A stretch of 52,692 bases of DNA, from the NCBI GenBank assembly GCA_964344215.1, contig CAYFMP010000020.1, positions 1 to 52,692 on the forward strand, in the 5' to 3' direction. Shown piece after piece: positions 15,256 to 25,583 of this stretch. The position numbers were made by a program, and so were the translations under genes. The notes below the pieces were generated by a model, which was not told the DNA's origin, did no database searches, and saw nothing but the letters and a program-made list of their open reading frames with translations. The stretch's first letter is position 1; the number at the start of each line of letters is the position of its first letter. This DNA comes from CAYFMP01 sp964344215 (GTDB taxonomy: Bacteria; Pseudomonadota; Alphaproteobacteria; Rhodospirillales; Casp-alpha2).

Positions 15256-15379
15256 CGCAAATCCCGTCTGGGCACCTGCCGCCAAGCCAGAGATAGTCAC
15301 CGGGGCGAGCGCCCGCAAGGGGTCGGCGGTGGTTTTTCGGTGTGACGGTTTTTCCCTGAAAACCAAGCGTTTGCGCCGC

Positions 15380-17227
<1,848 letters not shown>

Positions 17228-17426
17228 GGGTTCCTCCTAGGAAGGGGAAAACCCGCAAAACCAAACCCCCGCCGGACTCGCTTGCCCACCGGGCGCTCGG
17301 TTTTCACCTTCCATCTGCGGCGGCGCTACCGACGCCAATCCGGAATCGCCGCCGCTGCTAGAAAACGAGTCTATCACAAAAAAAATTCCTGTTTCCAACG
17401 AGATATTTCAGACCGGGTCGGGCAAA

Positions 17427-17453
17427 GAAAAAGCGGCCGTCAGATACGGCCGC
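17427..17453 (-). terminator. intrinsic terminator of rpmE
   Basis: On the minus strand, GCGGCCGT and ACGGCCGC (17446-17453 with 17433-17440) form an eight-base stem with a five-base loop, followed by TTTTTC. It lies about 28 bases after the rpmE stop. Confidence 0.85.
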
Positions 17454-17480
17454 CGGATGCGTCGGTATCGCATGGTCACT

Positions 17481-17705
17481 TCAGCTTTCCAGGCCGAAGT
17501 CCTTGAACCGCTTCTTGAACTTGGCGAGCTGCCCGCCGCTGTCGACGAGGCGGTGAACGCCGGTCCAGGCCGGATGCGTCTTCGGATCGATATCCAGCTT
17601 CATGGTGTCGCCGGCGCTGCCCCAGGTCGAGCGCGTGGTGAAGGTGGAGCCGTCCGTCATCTGGATGGTGATCTCATGATAATCCGGGTGTATGTCTTTT
17701 TTCAT
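17481..17705 (-). CDS. rpmE: 50S ribosomal protein bL31
   Basis: A 74-residue protein: MKKDIHPDYHEITIQMTDGS, FTTRSTWGSAGDTMKLDIDP, KTHPAWTGVHRLVDSGGQLA, KFKKRF. This is bL31, a peripheral 50S protein near the central protuberance. The zinc-binding CxxC pair found in some L31 proteins is absent (C-minus form, usual in this group). GGAG eight bases before the ATG. It has its own terminator downstream and stands alone between the cyclase and the MFS gene. Confidence 0.97.
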   Translation of the reverse strand: MKKDIHPDYHEITIQMTDGSTFTTRSTWGSAGDTMKLDIDPKTHPAWTGVHRLVDSGGQLAKFKKRFKDFGLES

Positions 17706-17807
17706 CGGTCCGCTCCGAACTGTACGGGCGCTCTATATAGGCGAACGGACGGGACCGATCAAGCGCGGTTTCGGTGGCCTGCTGGAGCGGCTTCCGTTCG
17801 GTTGGAA

Positions 17808-17922
17808 TCGGTGAACGGTTCCATCCGATCGGATTACAGCGCTCTAATTCATTGGAAAATGGAGCAAGTAAATCCGATTAGCTTGAGCCTGATTGGTTCA
17901 AGCCAGTCGGATATTGCTCTAA
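17808..17922. repeat. two direct copies related to the inverted-repeat element ends
   Basis: Two segments, 17808-17847 (ending CGGATTACAGCGCTCTAA) and 17888-17922 (ending TCGGATATTGCTCTAA), share the GGTTC-A-CC-CGGAT-GCTCTAA pattern with the ends of the element at 13034-13358. They lie in the same orientation about 75 bases apart. The second copy supplies the TAG stop codon of the MFS gene. Confidence 0.55.
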
Positions 17923-19123
17923 AGGGCGGCATCGGAGCGCGGGGAGGCGAACCGGGCGCGCGTTTGCCAGGCAATTATGAAAACACCGGCCATCACCAGG
18001 GCGCCGCCGAAGTACGGCCAGTCCTTGCCGAGGACGGCGAACAGTAGACCGGCCCAGGCCGGCCCGAGCACGCGCGCCATGGTCGTCGCCGAGCGGGTCA
18101 CGCCCATGACGCCGCCTTGCTCGCTCTCGCCGACATGCAACGAGATCAAGCTGTTGAAAGCAGGCGAGGTGACTGCGAACCCGTAGGTGGCGACGGCCAT
18201 GGAGACGGCCAACAGGACGAGGTTGTCGGAAAACGGAATGAGCAGAAGACCGAGACAAAGCGCGACCGATCCCTGCCCGATCAGGCGGGCTTCGCCGAAC
18301 CGCTTGGCCAACCGTCCCACCAGGCCGCCCTGAATGAGGGCGCTCAGGATGCCGACGAAGAAAAACAGATAGCCGTTCTGTTCGGGCCCCCAGCCGAACT
18401 GCCGTCTCGACCACATGGCGAAAGTCGCCTCGACGCCGGCGAACGCGAACGTCGCCAGGAACGACATGCCGATCAGCAGGCCGACGTTGGGTATGGCCAG
18501 GGCGCGGCGGAACATATGGTGGCGGGTCGAAAACGATTGGGCGGCGAGGCGGGCGCGGGCCTCGGAGGGGAGCGATTCCTTCAGTATGAAGACGCCAAGC
18601 GCCAGCGCCAGGAACGAGAGCCCGGCCGCCGCCAGAGCCGGGCTGCGGAAGTCGGCGTTGACCGGGTCCGGGCCGGCCAGCAATNNNNNNNNNNTCCGCC
18701 CAAGGCCGGACCGATGACGAAACCGACCCCGAAGGCGGCACCGATCATGCCCATGCCGCGGGCGCGGTCTTCCCGCGTCGTCGTATCGGCGACGTAGGCG
18801 AACGCGGTCGAGATGTTGCCGGCCATGAAGCCGCCGAAGCCGCGCGCCGCGAACAGCATCCACAACGTCTCGGCGTACCCCAGCCAGACGTAGGACAAGG
18901 CCGCTCCGAACAGGCTGACCAGCAGGACCGGGCGACGCCCGACGCGATCGCTGAGGCGTCCCCAGAAGGGCGCCGCCAGGAACTGCGTGAACGAATAGGT
19001 GGCCATGACGAGGCCGACCGTCGCCGGATTGGCCTGGTAGTATTCGGCGTAGAATGGCAACAGCGGGATGATGATCCCAAACCCGATCAGGTCGATAACG
19101 ACGATGAGAAACAGAACCAGCAT
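17919..19123 (-). CDS. MFS drug/metabolite exporter, TetA-like, interrupted by an assembly gap
   Basis: A 12-span major facilitator with the TetA-type signatures VVIDLIGFGIIIPLLPFYAE, GRLSDRVGRRPVLLVSLFGA (motif A), ARGFGGFMAGNISTAFAYVA and GFVIGPALGG. After the ten Ns it continues in another frame with LLAGPDPVNADFR, FILKESLPSEARARLAAQSF and TSPAFNSLISLHVGESEQGG. In relatives GPAxGG runs directly into LLAG, so very little is missing and the frame shift is due to the placeholder Ns, not to decay. Expected in the inner membrane as a proton antiporter. The start at 19123 is the only in-frame ATG before a stop. The stop codon lies within a dispersed repeat, so the last residues may be atypical. 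Confidence 0.88.
18685..18694. other. assembly gap (10 Ns) inside the MFS gene
   Basis: Exactly ten unknown bases. The protein on either side joins naturally (GPALGG to LLAGP), so the true gap is probably only a few bases, or the flanks may overlap. Confidence 0.95.
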
Positions 19124-19155
19124 GCAACTCGGGTGGGTCTAAGAAAAAACGGGAC

Positions 19156-20475
19156 TCAACGTTGGGTCAGCTTCAGTTCGATACGCCGATTTCGTCGTTT
19201 GGCGATCTCGTCGGGTCGCGTGTCGATCGGCTGGAATTCACCGAAACCGGCCGCCACCAGACGGTTTGGGGGCAGTCCCCTGGTCACCAAGTGCTGGACC
19301 ACGGAAATGGCGCGCGCCGACGACAGCTCCCAGTTCGACGGGAAACGCGGTGTCTTGATCGGATCGCTGTCGGTGTGGCCGTCGATCCGCAACACCCAGT
19401 CGATCTCGCCGGGAATTTCGCCGGCGATATCGAGAAGGGTCGTGGCCAACTGGTCGAGTTGCACGACGCCGTTGTCGCCGATGTCGGCCGACCCCTTGGC
19501 GAACAGGACTTCCGATTGGAACACGAACCGGTCGCCGACAACACGGATGCCGGGACGCGCGCCCAACACCTCGCGCAGGCGGCCGAAGAACTCGGAGCGG
19601 TAACGCGAAAGTTCCTGAACCTTGCTGGCCAGTGCCGCGTTCAGGCGCTTGCCGAGCGAGGCGATCTGAACTTTTTGCTCCTTGGTCAACAGCTCCGAGG
19701 CTTCGAGCGCCTCGGAGATCTTGCCGAGCTGTTCTCGCAACGCCGCCATCTGCTGGTTCAAGAGAGCGACCTGGGCGCGGGCGCTATCGGACAGCTCGCG
19801 TTCCTCGAGCAGGGCCTTGTCCGACGTCTCGACCTTCGTCGCCAGTTCGGCGATCTTGGCCTCCAGTTCAGCGCGCAGAGCGCGAAGGGCGGCGATATCG
19901 TGGTTTAGAGCCGCCAGTTCCTTGATCTGCAGGGCGATGGTTTCCTTGTCCACGGCGATCGTCTCGACATGGGCGGCGATGCTCTTCTCGTGACCGGCGA
20001 TGGTCTCCTTCTGCCCGGCAATCGTTTCCATCTGTCCGGCGATGGTCTGCTTCTGTCCGGCAATCGTTTCCTTCTGCCCGGCAATCGTTTCCTTCTGTCC
20101 GGCGATGGTCTGCCCGGCCTCGGCGAGATCGGTTTCCAGCGTGTCGGCGCGCAGACGCAGTTGGGCGAGACTGGATTTGAGGTCGTCGCGCAACGCCACG
20201 GAAACCTGAAGCTCTTCCGAGAGTTGTGCGAGGTTGGCCCGAATCTCCGTGTTGTCGCGCCGCTCCAGCGCCAACAGATCGGCCAGTTCACCGACCTGAT
20301 TCTGGAGCTTGTTCAAGGCTTCGTCGCGTCCCGACAAAGCCTCGCTCAGGAAAAACTGGGCCAGCACGAACACCATCAGCAGGAACATGGTAACCATCAA
20401 CAGCGTTGCCAAGGCGTCGACAAAGCCGGGCCAGATATTGGTGCTGCGTTGTGCGCGTCGCGCCAGAACGGCCAT
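19156..20475 (-). CDS. membrane-anchored OmpA/MotB-like peptidoglycan-binding protein with heptad repeats
   Basis: A 439-residue protein with one N-terminal membrane span (about 22-44: ATLLMVTMFLLMVFVLAQFF), a long coiled coil (50-300) and a C-terminal OmpA-like domain (about 320-437: LFAKGSADIGDNGVVQLDQL, IDGHTDSDPI, NWELSSARAISVVQHLV, RRNRRIELKL). Within the coil, residues 123-178 are eight heptads of the type TIAGQKE. The architecture is that of a stator B-subunit stretched by a long periplasmic stalk. It is encoded 18 bases after a MotA/TolQ-like gene, so the two should form an ion-driven or structural envelope complex. No flagellar genes adjoin this pair. Function not proven. Confidence 0.85.
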   Translation of the reverse strand: MAVLARRAQRSTNIWPGFVDALATLLMVTMFLLMVFVLAQFFLSEALSGRDEALNKLQNQVGELADLLALERRDNTEIRANLAQLSEELQVSVALRDDLKSSLAQLRLRADTLETDLAEAGQTIAGQKETIAGQKETIAGQKQTIAGQMETIAGQKETIAGHEKSIAAHVETIAVDKETIALQIKELAALNHDIAALRALRAELEAKIAELATKVETSDKALLEERELSDSARAQVALLNQQMAALREQLGKISEALEASELLTKEQKVQIASLGKRLNAALASKVQELSRYRSEFFGRLREVLGARPGIRVVGDRFVFQSEVLFAKGSADIGDNGVVQLDQLATTLLDIAGEIPGEIDWVLRIDGHTDSDPIKTPRFPSNWELSSARAISVVQHLVTRGLPPNRLVAAGFGEFQPIDTRPDEIAKRRNRRIELKLTQR

Positions 20476-20493
20476 GGATCGCCTATTCGTTGA

Positions 20494-21651
20494 TCACACG
20501 TCCTCTTCGCCGCCGGCGGCGGCAACGAGGCGGGCGAGAAGCTTTATTTCGCTACGCAGTTGCTGGGTCATTTCCTCGCGGCCCGACTGAAGCTCTTCGG
20601 TCAGTCGCGCCACGTAGACGTCGAGGTTGCGCAAATGTCCGCGACTGGCTTCGTCGAGAACGCCGCCCGACTTCGTCCCTTCCGCCAGGTGAGCCAGCAG
20701 CGGTTTGATCTCGACCTGGGTTTCGGCCAGGCTTTTCATCAGCGCCTGTTCGGTCCGCATATGATCGGTCAGGGTTTCCAGCTTGTCGCCGAGCGCTATG
20801 ACATTGGCATTGACAGAGATGCGGCTTTCCTCGCCCCGCTGCAAGGTCCGCTGCAGGTTTTCCAGGCTTTCGGCCGTTTGCTCGAGCAATGCCTGGACGT
20901 AGGCCGGCACCGTCTGCTCGCCGTCGCCGACAAGCGCTCCGGTCGATAGCCGGGTTACGCTGGATAGCCAGTCTTCAAGCTCGTTGTAGAAGCGATTTTG
21001 CGCCTGGTTGGCCTGAAGATCCAGGAACCCGAGCACCAGCGAGCCGGCGAGGCCGAACAACGAGGAGGAAAACGCCGTGCCCATGCCGGCCATCGGGGCT
21101 TCGAGGCCGCGCTTGAGGTCGTCGAACACGGTCGTCGCGTCGCCGCCGTTGACGCTGAGGCCGCCGATCACGTTGCTGATCGAGGCGACGGTTTCCAACA
21201 ACCCCCAAAAGGTGCCCAAGAGGCCTAGAAAGATCAGCAGGCCGATGGTGTAGCGCGAGATGTCGCGCGACTCATCGAGTCTGGAAAGGATGCCGTCGAG
21301 CAGCGAGCGCATGGCCATGGTCGACAGGCTGAACGTCTCGCGGTCGCCGACCATGGTCGCCATCGGCGCCAGCAAGCGGGGTGGAGTTCCTTCGGACAGC
21401 GGCGCGCTTCGGCTAGCGTCCGAATTGACATTGCGCCGGAAACCCTCGATCCAGGCGACCTCCGGAAACAGCACGGCGACCTGCCTGAAATTGTAGGCGA
21501 TGCCGAGGACGAGAACGAGAACGATCGAGAAGTTGAGCGGCGCGTTGGCCATGAAATAGCTTTGCAGCGGCAGATAGAGGACGGCGCAGAAGCCGATGAC
21601 CGTGATCAGGAACAGCGCCATGCGAAACAGGTAACGGTGTGGGCGGGTCAT
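20494..21651 (-). CDS. MotA/TolQ/ExbB-superfamily-like membrane protein
   Basis: A 385-residue protein with four hydrophobic segments (about 11-33, 41-61, 134-157, 193-213) and a long C-terminal helical tail. The third and fourth contain IGLLIFLGLLGTFWGLLETV and GMGTAFSSSLFGLAGSLVLG, the GTFxGL and GxGxAxxxSLxGL signatures of MotA/TolQ/ExbB proton-channel proteins. Partner of the downstream OmpA-like protein. Together with the Pro-rich OmpA-type protein upstream (21719-22636) this makes a three-gene envelope unit. The layout resembles ZorA/ZorB of Zorya defence but no ZorC, D or E genes are present, so a housekeeping role is more likely. Confidence 0.82.
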   Translation of the reverse strand: MTRPHRYLFRMALFLITVIGFCAVLYLPLQSYFMANAPLNFSIVLVLVLGIAYNFRQVAVLFPEVAWIEGFRRNVNSDASRSAPLSEGTPPRLLAPMATMVGDRETFSLSTMAMRSLLDGILSRLDESRDISRYTIGLLIFLGLLGTFWGLLETVASISNVIGGLSVNGGDATTVFDDLKRGLEAPMAGMGTAFSSSLFGLAGSLVLGFLDLQANQAQNRFYNELEDWLSSVTRLSTGALVGDGEQTVPAYVQALLEQTAESLENLQRTLQRGEESRISVNANVIALGDKLETLTDHMRTEQALMKSLAETQVEIKPLLAHLAEGTKSGGVLDEASRGHLRNLDVYVARLTEELQSGREEMTQQLRSEIKLLARLVAAAGGEEDV

Positions 21652-21718
21652 GGTCGGAACAATCCCCCGGTGCCCCGTTCAGGCGACAGGGATGACCGCT
21701 CCTGCAGCGTCGAACCGC

Positions 21719-22636
21719 TCATCGCTTGGCAATGTCGATGTCGACCCGGTTGACGGGCTTCTCCGTCGTCTTGTTGCCGAGGGCGCGGACGTCGATGCGG
21801 GTCGAGCGTACGCCGTTCTCGATCAGGAACGACCGCACCGACAACGCCCGCGACAGCGATAGCCGACGGGCCTTGCTGGCGGACAGCGACGGGCCGCCGG
21901 CGTAAGCCATCAGTTGAAGCCGGATATCGGTCTTGTCCTTGGCCGCTTCGGCCAGCGCTTTCAGGCTGTCCTTCCAACCGGCCGGAAGCCTCGACTCGGT
22001 CTCGGAGAATTCGACCCGGATGGCGCGTCCCGGCTCCAACTCGGTGCTCGGAGACAGGGTCGCCTGTTGCGGCGCTTCGGCGGCGCTTTTCGGCGCTGCC
22101 GCCGGTTCGGGGGCGGCCTTCGGGGCGGGCGGCGGCGGCGGCGCCTCGGCGACCTTCGGTTCGGGCGGAGTGGTCGGCGGCGGTGCCGCCGGGGCTTCGG
22201 CGGCTTTCGGCATCGGTGCCGGTTCCGCCTTGGCTTCGGCCGGCGGTGGTGGCGCGGCGCTCGCCGTCATCTCCTCGGGTTCCTTCGGTTCGGCCGGTTT
22301 GTCGGCGGCCGGCGGCGGCGACTTCTTGACCGGCGCCGCGGCGATCGGGGCCGCCGGCACTTTCGGCTTGACGTGAAGCTTTGAAACCGGATTGGCGCGC
22401 GGCGGCAGCTTCAACCGTACTCCCGTATCGGCGTAGGGCTGCAACAGGGAACCGGCCTGGCCGCCACCTTCAAGGACACTGAGGTCGACGATCACGTTGT
22501 CGGTGCTCAGGCTCGATTGGGCGGACGCCGCCGCCGCCCACAGCAGCACGGCCGAAAGGGCGACGACGGACGCCGCTATCGGGTACGCCATGGTCCGTGC
22601 CGAGAGCTTGCGGGCGGCTAATCGATGGTTTTCCAT
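21719..22636 (-). CDS. secreted OmpA-family protein with Pro/Ala-rich linker
   Basis: A 305-residue protein with a basic N-region and a hydrophobic signal segment (AYPIAASVVALSAVLLWAAA, cleavage likely after ASA-Q near residue 40). Then come a short domain with DNVIVDLSVLEGGG, a long Pro/Ala/Glu/Lys-rich linker (about 85-190) and an OmpA-like C-terminal domain (RLQLMAYAGGPSLSASKARR, LSLSRALSVRSFLIENGVRS, RIDVRALGNKTTEKPVNRVD). Start at 22636 is chosen for its place before the signal sequence; GGAG lies about ten bases upstream. Periplasmic. It precedes the MotA-like and OmpA-like genes on the same strand, probably in one operon. Confidence 0.8.
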   Translation of the reverse strand: MENHRLAARKLSARTMAYPIAASVVALSAVLLWAAAASAQSSLSTDNVIVDLSVLEGGGQAGSLLQPYADTGVRLKLPPRANPVSKLHVKPKVPAAPIAAAPVKKSPPPAADKPAEPKEPEEMTASAAPPPPAEAKAEPAPMPKAAEAPAAPPPTTPPEPKVAEAPPPPPAPKAAPEPAAAPKSAAEAPQQATLSPSTELEPGRAIRVEFSETESRLPAGWKDSLKALAEAAKDKTDIRLQLMAYAGGPSLSASKARRLSLSRALSVRSFLIENGVRSTRIDVRALGNKTTEKPVNRVDIDIAKR

Positions 22637-22824
22637 GGAAGGATCGCTCCCCAGCGATGACTGCAGACGGGCTTTTTCGGTCCCGTGCTCGACCGGACTC
22701 GTTGGATTCAACATACCCAACGGTTGCGGCCGGCACAACCGGTTTGCAGCCCACAGGTTCAAGCCTGGAGCGGATCAAACACCTGCAATATAGCGGATTT
22801 TGGGCGGAACTTGCGGATTCCGAA

Positions 22825-23622
22825 TCAACCGCTGCCGGCGCCGACGAGTTTCAGCAGCAATTTGTGCTGGGCGTCGTTGGCGGCAACGATGCTGCCCGAG
22901 GCCAGCATTGCACCGCCGCCGTCGAAGTCGCTGACGAAGCCGCCGGCCTCGCGCACCAGGACGATGCCGGCCGCCATGTCCCAGGGGAAGATGTCCTGTT
23001 CCCAATACCCTTCGTAGCGGCCCGCCGCCACGTAGGCCAAATCGAGCGAGGCGGTGCCGAAGCGGCGCACCCCGGCCGACACCGCCATGACGCGCTCGAG
23101 CTGCCCGAGAAATTCCGGATGGTCGCGTTTTCCGGAATGGGGAATGCCGGTGGCGAACAGCGATTCCTCGGGTTTGCGGCGGGTCGAGACCCTGAGCCGG
23201 GTCGTGTTCAGGAATGCGCCCTTGCCCTTTTCGGCCCAGAACATCTGATCGGTGACGGGGGCGTAGATGACGCCGGCGAACAGTTCGCCGTCGCGCTCGA
23301 GGCCGATCGAGACGGCGAAATGCGGGAGCCCGTGCAGGAAGTTGAGGGTGCCGTCGAGCGGATCGACGATCCACCGGTTCGACATATCGCTGCCCGGCCT
23401 TTCGCCGGATTCCTCCATGAGGAAACCGTAGTTGGGGCGGGCCTTGCCGAGTTCGCGGAGCAATGTCTCCTCGGCCCGGTGGTCGGCTTCGGTCACAAAA
23501 TCGGCCGGCCCCTTCTTCGATACCTGGAGGCTTTCGGTCTCGCCGAAGGCGCGGATCAGGCCGCGCCCGGCCTTGCCGGCGGCCTTCGCCATGACGTTGA
23601 TCAGGGCCGAGCGTTGAGCCAT
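22825..23622 (-). CDS. inositol monophosphatase family protein (SuhB-like)
   Basis: A 265-residue magnesium-dependent phosphatase. The metal-binding motifs are present: FLMEESGE (Glu-Glu), WIVDPLDGTLNFLHGLPHFA (DPLDGTxNF) and WDMAAGIVLVREAGGFVSDF (WDxAAG). Acts on inositol-1-phosphate or related sugar phosphates; in bacteria SuhB also binds RNA polymerase in antitermination. Lies 20 bases downstream of efp on the same strand, so the two are likely cotranscribed. Confidence 0.95.
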   Translation of the reverse strand: MAQRSALINVMAKAAGKAGRGLIRAFGETESLQVSKKGPADFVTEADHRAEETLLRELGKARPNYGFLMEESGERPGSDMSNRWIVDPLDGTLNFLHGLPHFAVSIGLERDGELFAGVIYAPVTDQMFWAEKGKGAFLNTTRLRVSTRRKPEESLFATGIPHSGKRDHPEFLGQLERVMAVSAGVRRFGTASLDLAYVAAGRYEGYWEQDIFPWDMAAGIVLVREAGGFVSDFDGGGAMLASGSIVAANDAQHKLLLKLVGAGSG

Positions 23623-23642
23623 CCGTCTGCCTCTATCCGAGA

Positions 23643-24212
23643 CTAATCCTTGGCCCGTTCCACGTAGGTGCCGTCGTGGGTGTTGACGACGATCCGGGTG
23701 CCGGCCTCGATGTGCGGCGGCACCAGGGTTTTAACGCCGTTCTCCAGCACCGCCGGCTTGTACGAGGAAGAGGCGGTCTGGCCCTTGACGACGGCGTCGG
23801 CCTCGGTGACTTCGAGGACGACCGTATCGGGCAACTGCACGCCGATCGGGCTGTCCTCGAAGGTCTCGATGATGACGACCATGCTTTCCCGCAGGAACGG
23901 CACCTGCTCCTCGCCGACCATGTCGGCCCCGATCGGCAGCTGATCGTAGGTCTCGGTGTCCATGAAGGTGAATACGCCGCCGTCCTCGTAGAGATACTGA
24001 TATTCCTTCTGGTCGAGGCGGACCCGTTCGACCGTTTCCGACGAGCGGAAGCGTTCGTTGAGCTTGGTGCCGTGACGGATGTCCTTCAGTTCGACCTGCA
24101 GGTAGGCGCCGCCCTTGCCGGGCTGGGTGTGCTGAATCTTGACCGCCCGCCACAGGTTGCCCTGATGCTCGATCACCATACCGGGGCGTACAGCGTTGCC
24201 GTTGATCTTCAT
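23643..24212 (-). CDS. efp: translation elongation factor P
   Basis: A 189-residue EF-P that relieves ribosome stalling at polyproline. Three domains are recognisable: KOW-like N-domain MKINGNAVRPGMVIEHQGNL, the loop QPGKGGAY with Lys 33 at the tip (the site modified by EpmA-type lysylation where present), RSSETVERVRLDQKEYQYLY, and the C-terminal SSSYKPAVLENGVKTLVPPH IxxGxxI segment. Full length. Several proteins in this window, such as TolA, TrcR and the OmpA proteins, are Pro-rich and likely clients, which is inference. Confidence 0.98.
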   Translation of the reverse strand: MKINGNAVRPGMVIEHQGNLWRAVKIQHTQPGKGGAYLQVELKDIRHGTKLNERFRSSETVERVRLDQKEYQYLYEDGGVFTFMDTETYDQLPIGADMVGEEQVPFLRESMVVIIETFEDSPIGVQLPDTVVLEVTEADAVVKGQTASSSYKPAVLENGVKTLVPPHIEAGTRIVVNTHDGTYVERAKD

Positions 24213-24262
24213 TGAATTCGCCCGAAGTGCAGAGAAGTAAGGGGTTTCGGGCGCGGAACCTA

Positions 24263-24928
24263 TCAGCTTGGCGCGGACGACGCAACGTCCCCGGAAGCCG
24301 CCTTTTCAATCGCTTCGTCGAACGCCCTGACGGCCGCCGCCGGTCCCTCGGGGTGTTCCCAGACGGCTGAGACGACGGCCAGGAAGTCGGCTCCGGCGGC
24401 GACCAGCGGCGCGCAGTTTTCAGGCGTGATGCCGCCGATGGCGACGCACGGAACGATGGTCACTTCGCTCCACCATTCGAGAATCTCGGGCCGCGCCCGG
24501 GTCTTCGCCCGTTTGGTTTCGGTCGGGAAAAAGGCGCCGAAGGCGACGTAGTCGGCGCCCCGCTCGCCGGCCGCCAACGCCAGGTCGCGCGAATCATGGC
24601 AGGTCACCCCGATCACTGCGCTCGGCCCGAGCAGGCGGCGGGCGTCCTCGAACGAGCCGTCCTCCTGGCCGAGATGGACGCCGTCGCAGCCGGTCTCGGC
24701 GGCGAGGTCGGCGCGGTCGTTGAGGATGAACTCGACCCCGTAGGCGTCGGCCACCGGCAGCAGCGAGTCGACGGCGCGGCGCACCTCGTCGTCGTCGGCC
24801 TGTTTGAGCCTGAGCTGGACGGCGCCGATGTCGCCGGCCTCGAGCGCCGCCGCCAGCGCCGCGCCGAACGACGCCGGGTCGAGGCTCGGCGGCGTGATCA
24901 GATAAAGCCGGCAATCGGCTGCGCCCAT
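24263..24928 (-). CDS. thiE: thiamine-phosphate synthase
   Basis: A 221-residue TIM-barrel enzyme that joins the pyrimidine and thiazole phosphates to thiamine phosphate. Motifs: LYLITPP, GAVQLRLKQADDDE, FILNDRADLAAETGCDGVHL GQED, VIGVTCHDSRDLALAAGERG, YVAFGAFFPTETK and VAIGGITPENCAPLVAAGAD. All substrate-binding segments are present. The ATG follows the stop of the upstream conserved gene by one base, so they are coupled. The thiD gene for the pyrimidine kinase lies far away at the right end of the window. Confidence 0.95.
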   Translation of the reverse strand: MGAADCRLYLITPPSLDPASFGAALAAALEAGDIGAVQLRLKQADDDEVRRAVDSLLPVADAYGVEFILNDRADLAAETGCDGVHLGQEDGSFEDARRLLGPSAVIGVTCHDSRDLALAAGERGADYVAFGAFFPTETKRAKTRARPEILEWWSEVTIVPCVAIGGITPENCAPLVAAGADFLAVVSAVWEHPEGPAAAVRAFDEAIEKAASGDVASSAPS

Positions 24929-24929
24929 G

Positions 24930-25343
24930 TCAGGTCTCCCGGTCGTCCAGCCATCGGCGGACCGCCGCCTTTACATCGTCGGCGCCGGCCACATCGAGGG
25001 CCGGTCCGTTCGACGGCTCTACCGCCGCGCCCAATTGGGCGGCGATGTCGCGGACCCGGTCGCCGGCCGCGTCGGGTGCGTCGAGCGCCACCCGCTTGAT
25101 CCCGTGGCGCAGGGCGGCCAACGCCGATCCGGCATCGTCGCCGCAGTCGAGAACCCCGTCGACGGCGGCTTCGGGGCGGCTGTCGGCGGCCTGCTCGACG
25201 ATCTCCTTGAAGACGGTGGCGCCGAGGTAGGCGGCGGCTCCCGGCGCGCTCCTCAAGGTCAACCGCACGCCGAGCTCGGCCGCCGCCGCCACCGCCGCCT
25301 TGGCCTGCCTCAAATCGTGAACGATGACCGTCGAAGGGCTCAA
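24930..25343 (-). CDS. conserved protein of unknown function upstream of thiE
   Basis: A 137-residue soluble protein: SPSTVIVHDLRQAKAAVAAA, ELGVRLTLRSAPGAAAYLGA, VFKEIVEQAADSRPEAAVDG, VLDCGDDAGSALAALRHGIK. The alternating strand/helix rhythm and the single Cys in VLDCGDDAG suggest a small Rossmann-like or half-barrel fold. I know proteins like this next to thiE in related alphaproteobacteria but not a function. Separated from thiE by one base. No membrane segments. Composition is ordinary for the genome. Confidence 0.75.
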   Translation of the reverse strand: MSPSTVIVHDLRQAKAAVAAAAELGVRLTLRSAPGAAAYLGATVFKEIVEQAADSRPEAAVDGVLDCGDDAGSALAALRHGIKRVALDAPDAAGDRVRDIAAQLGAAVEPSNGPALDVAGADDVKAAVRRWLDDRET

Positions 25344-25583
25344 TGTGCCAGCCTCGTCGAAAGCGCCCTGTGCGCGGGATCACTGCAAACCGTAACAAAA
25401 CGACATATACTGACATAAGCGTATCAGACAAACCCTTGATACAGTGGGAAAAAAGATACGGTAAAACGCTTGGGTGGACGGATTCCTCCCCAACGACCGT
25501 CGGTCCCCGACCGGCGCCCATGGCGGCACCGTTCGAAGGCGGCTCTTGAGAACACACTCTTAGGTTCTGGGCGGAGGTGACAG

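Noticed and set aside
17919..19123. MFS gene considered as a frameshifted pseudogene
   Set aside because: The frame changes exactly at the ten Ns, and the protein sequence joins cleanly on both sides of them.
19942..20109. Regular 21-base repeats that could suggest a CRISPR or minisatellite
   Set aside because: No unique spacers and no palindromic repeat; the units translate in frame as heptads within a coiled coil.
19156..21651. MotA/OmpA-like pair considered as Zorya ZorA/ZorB
   Set aside because: No ZorC, ZorD or ZorE gene nearby; neighbours are housekeeping, and base composition is native.
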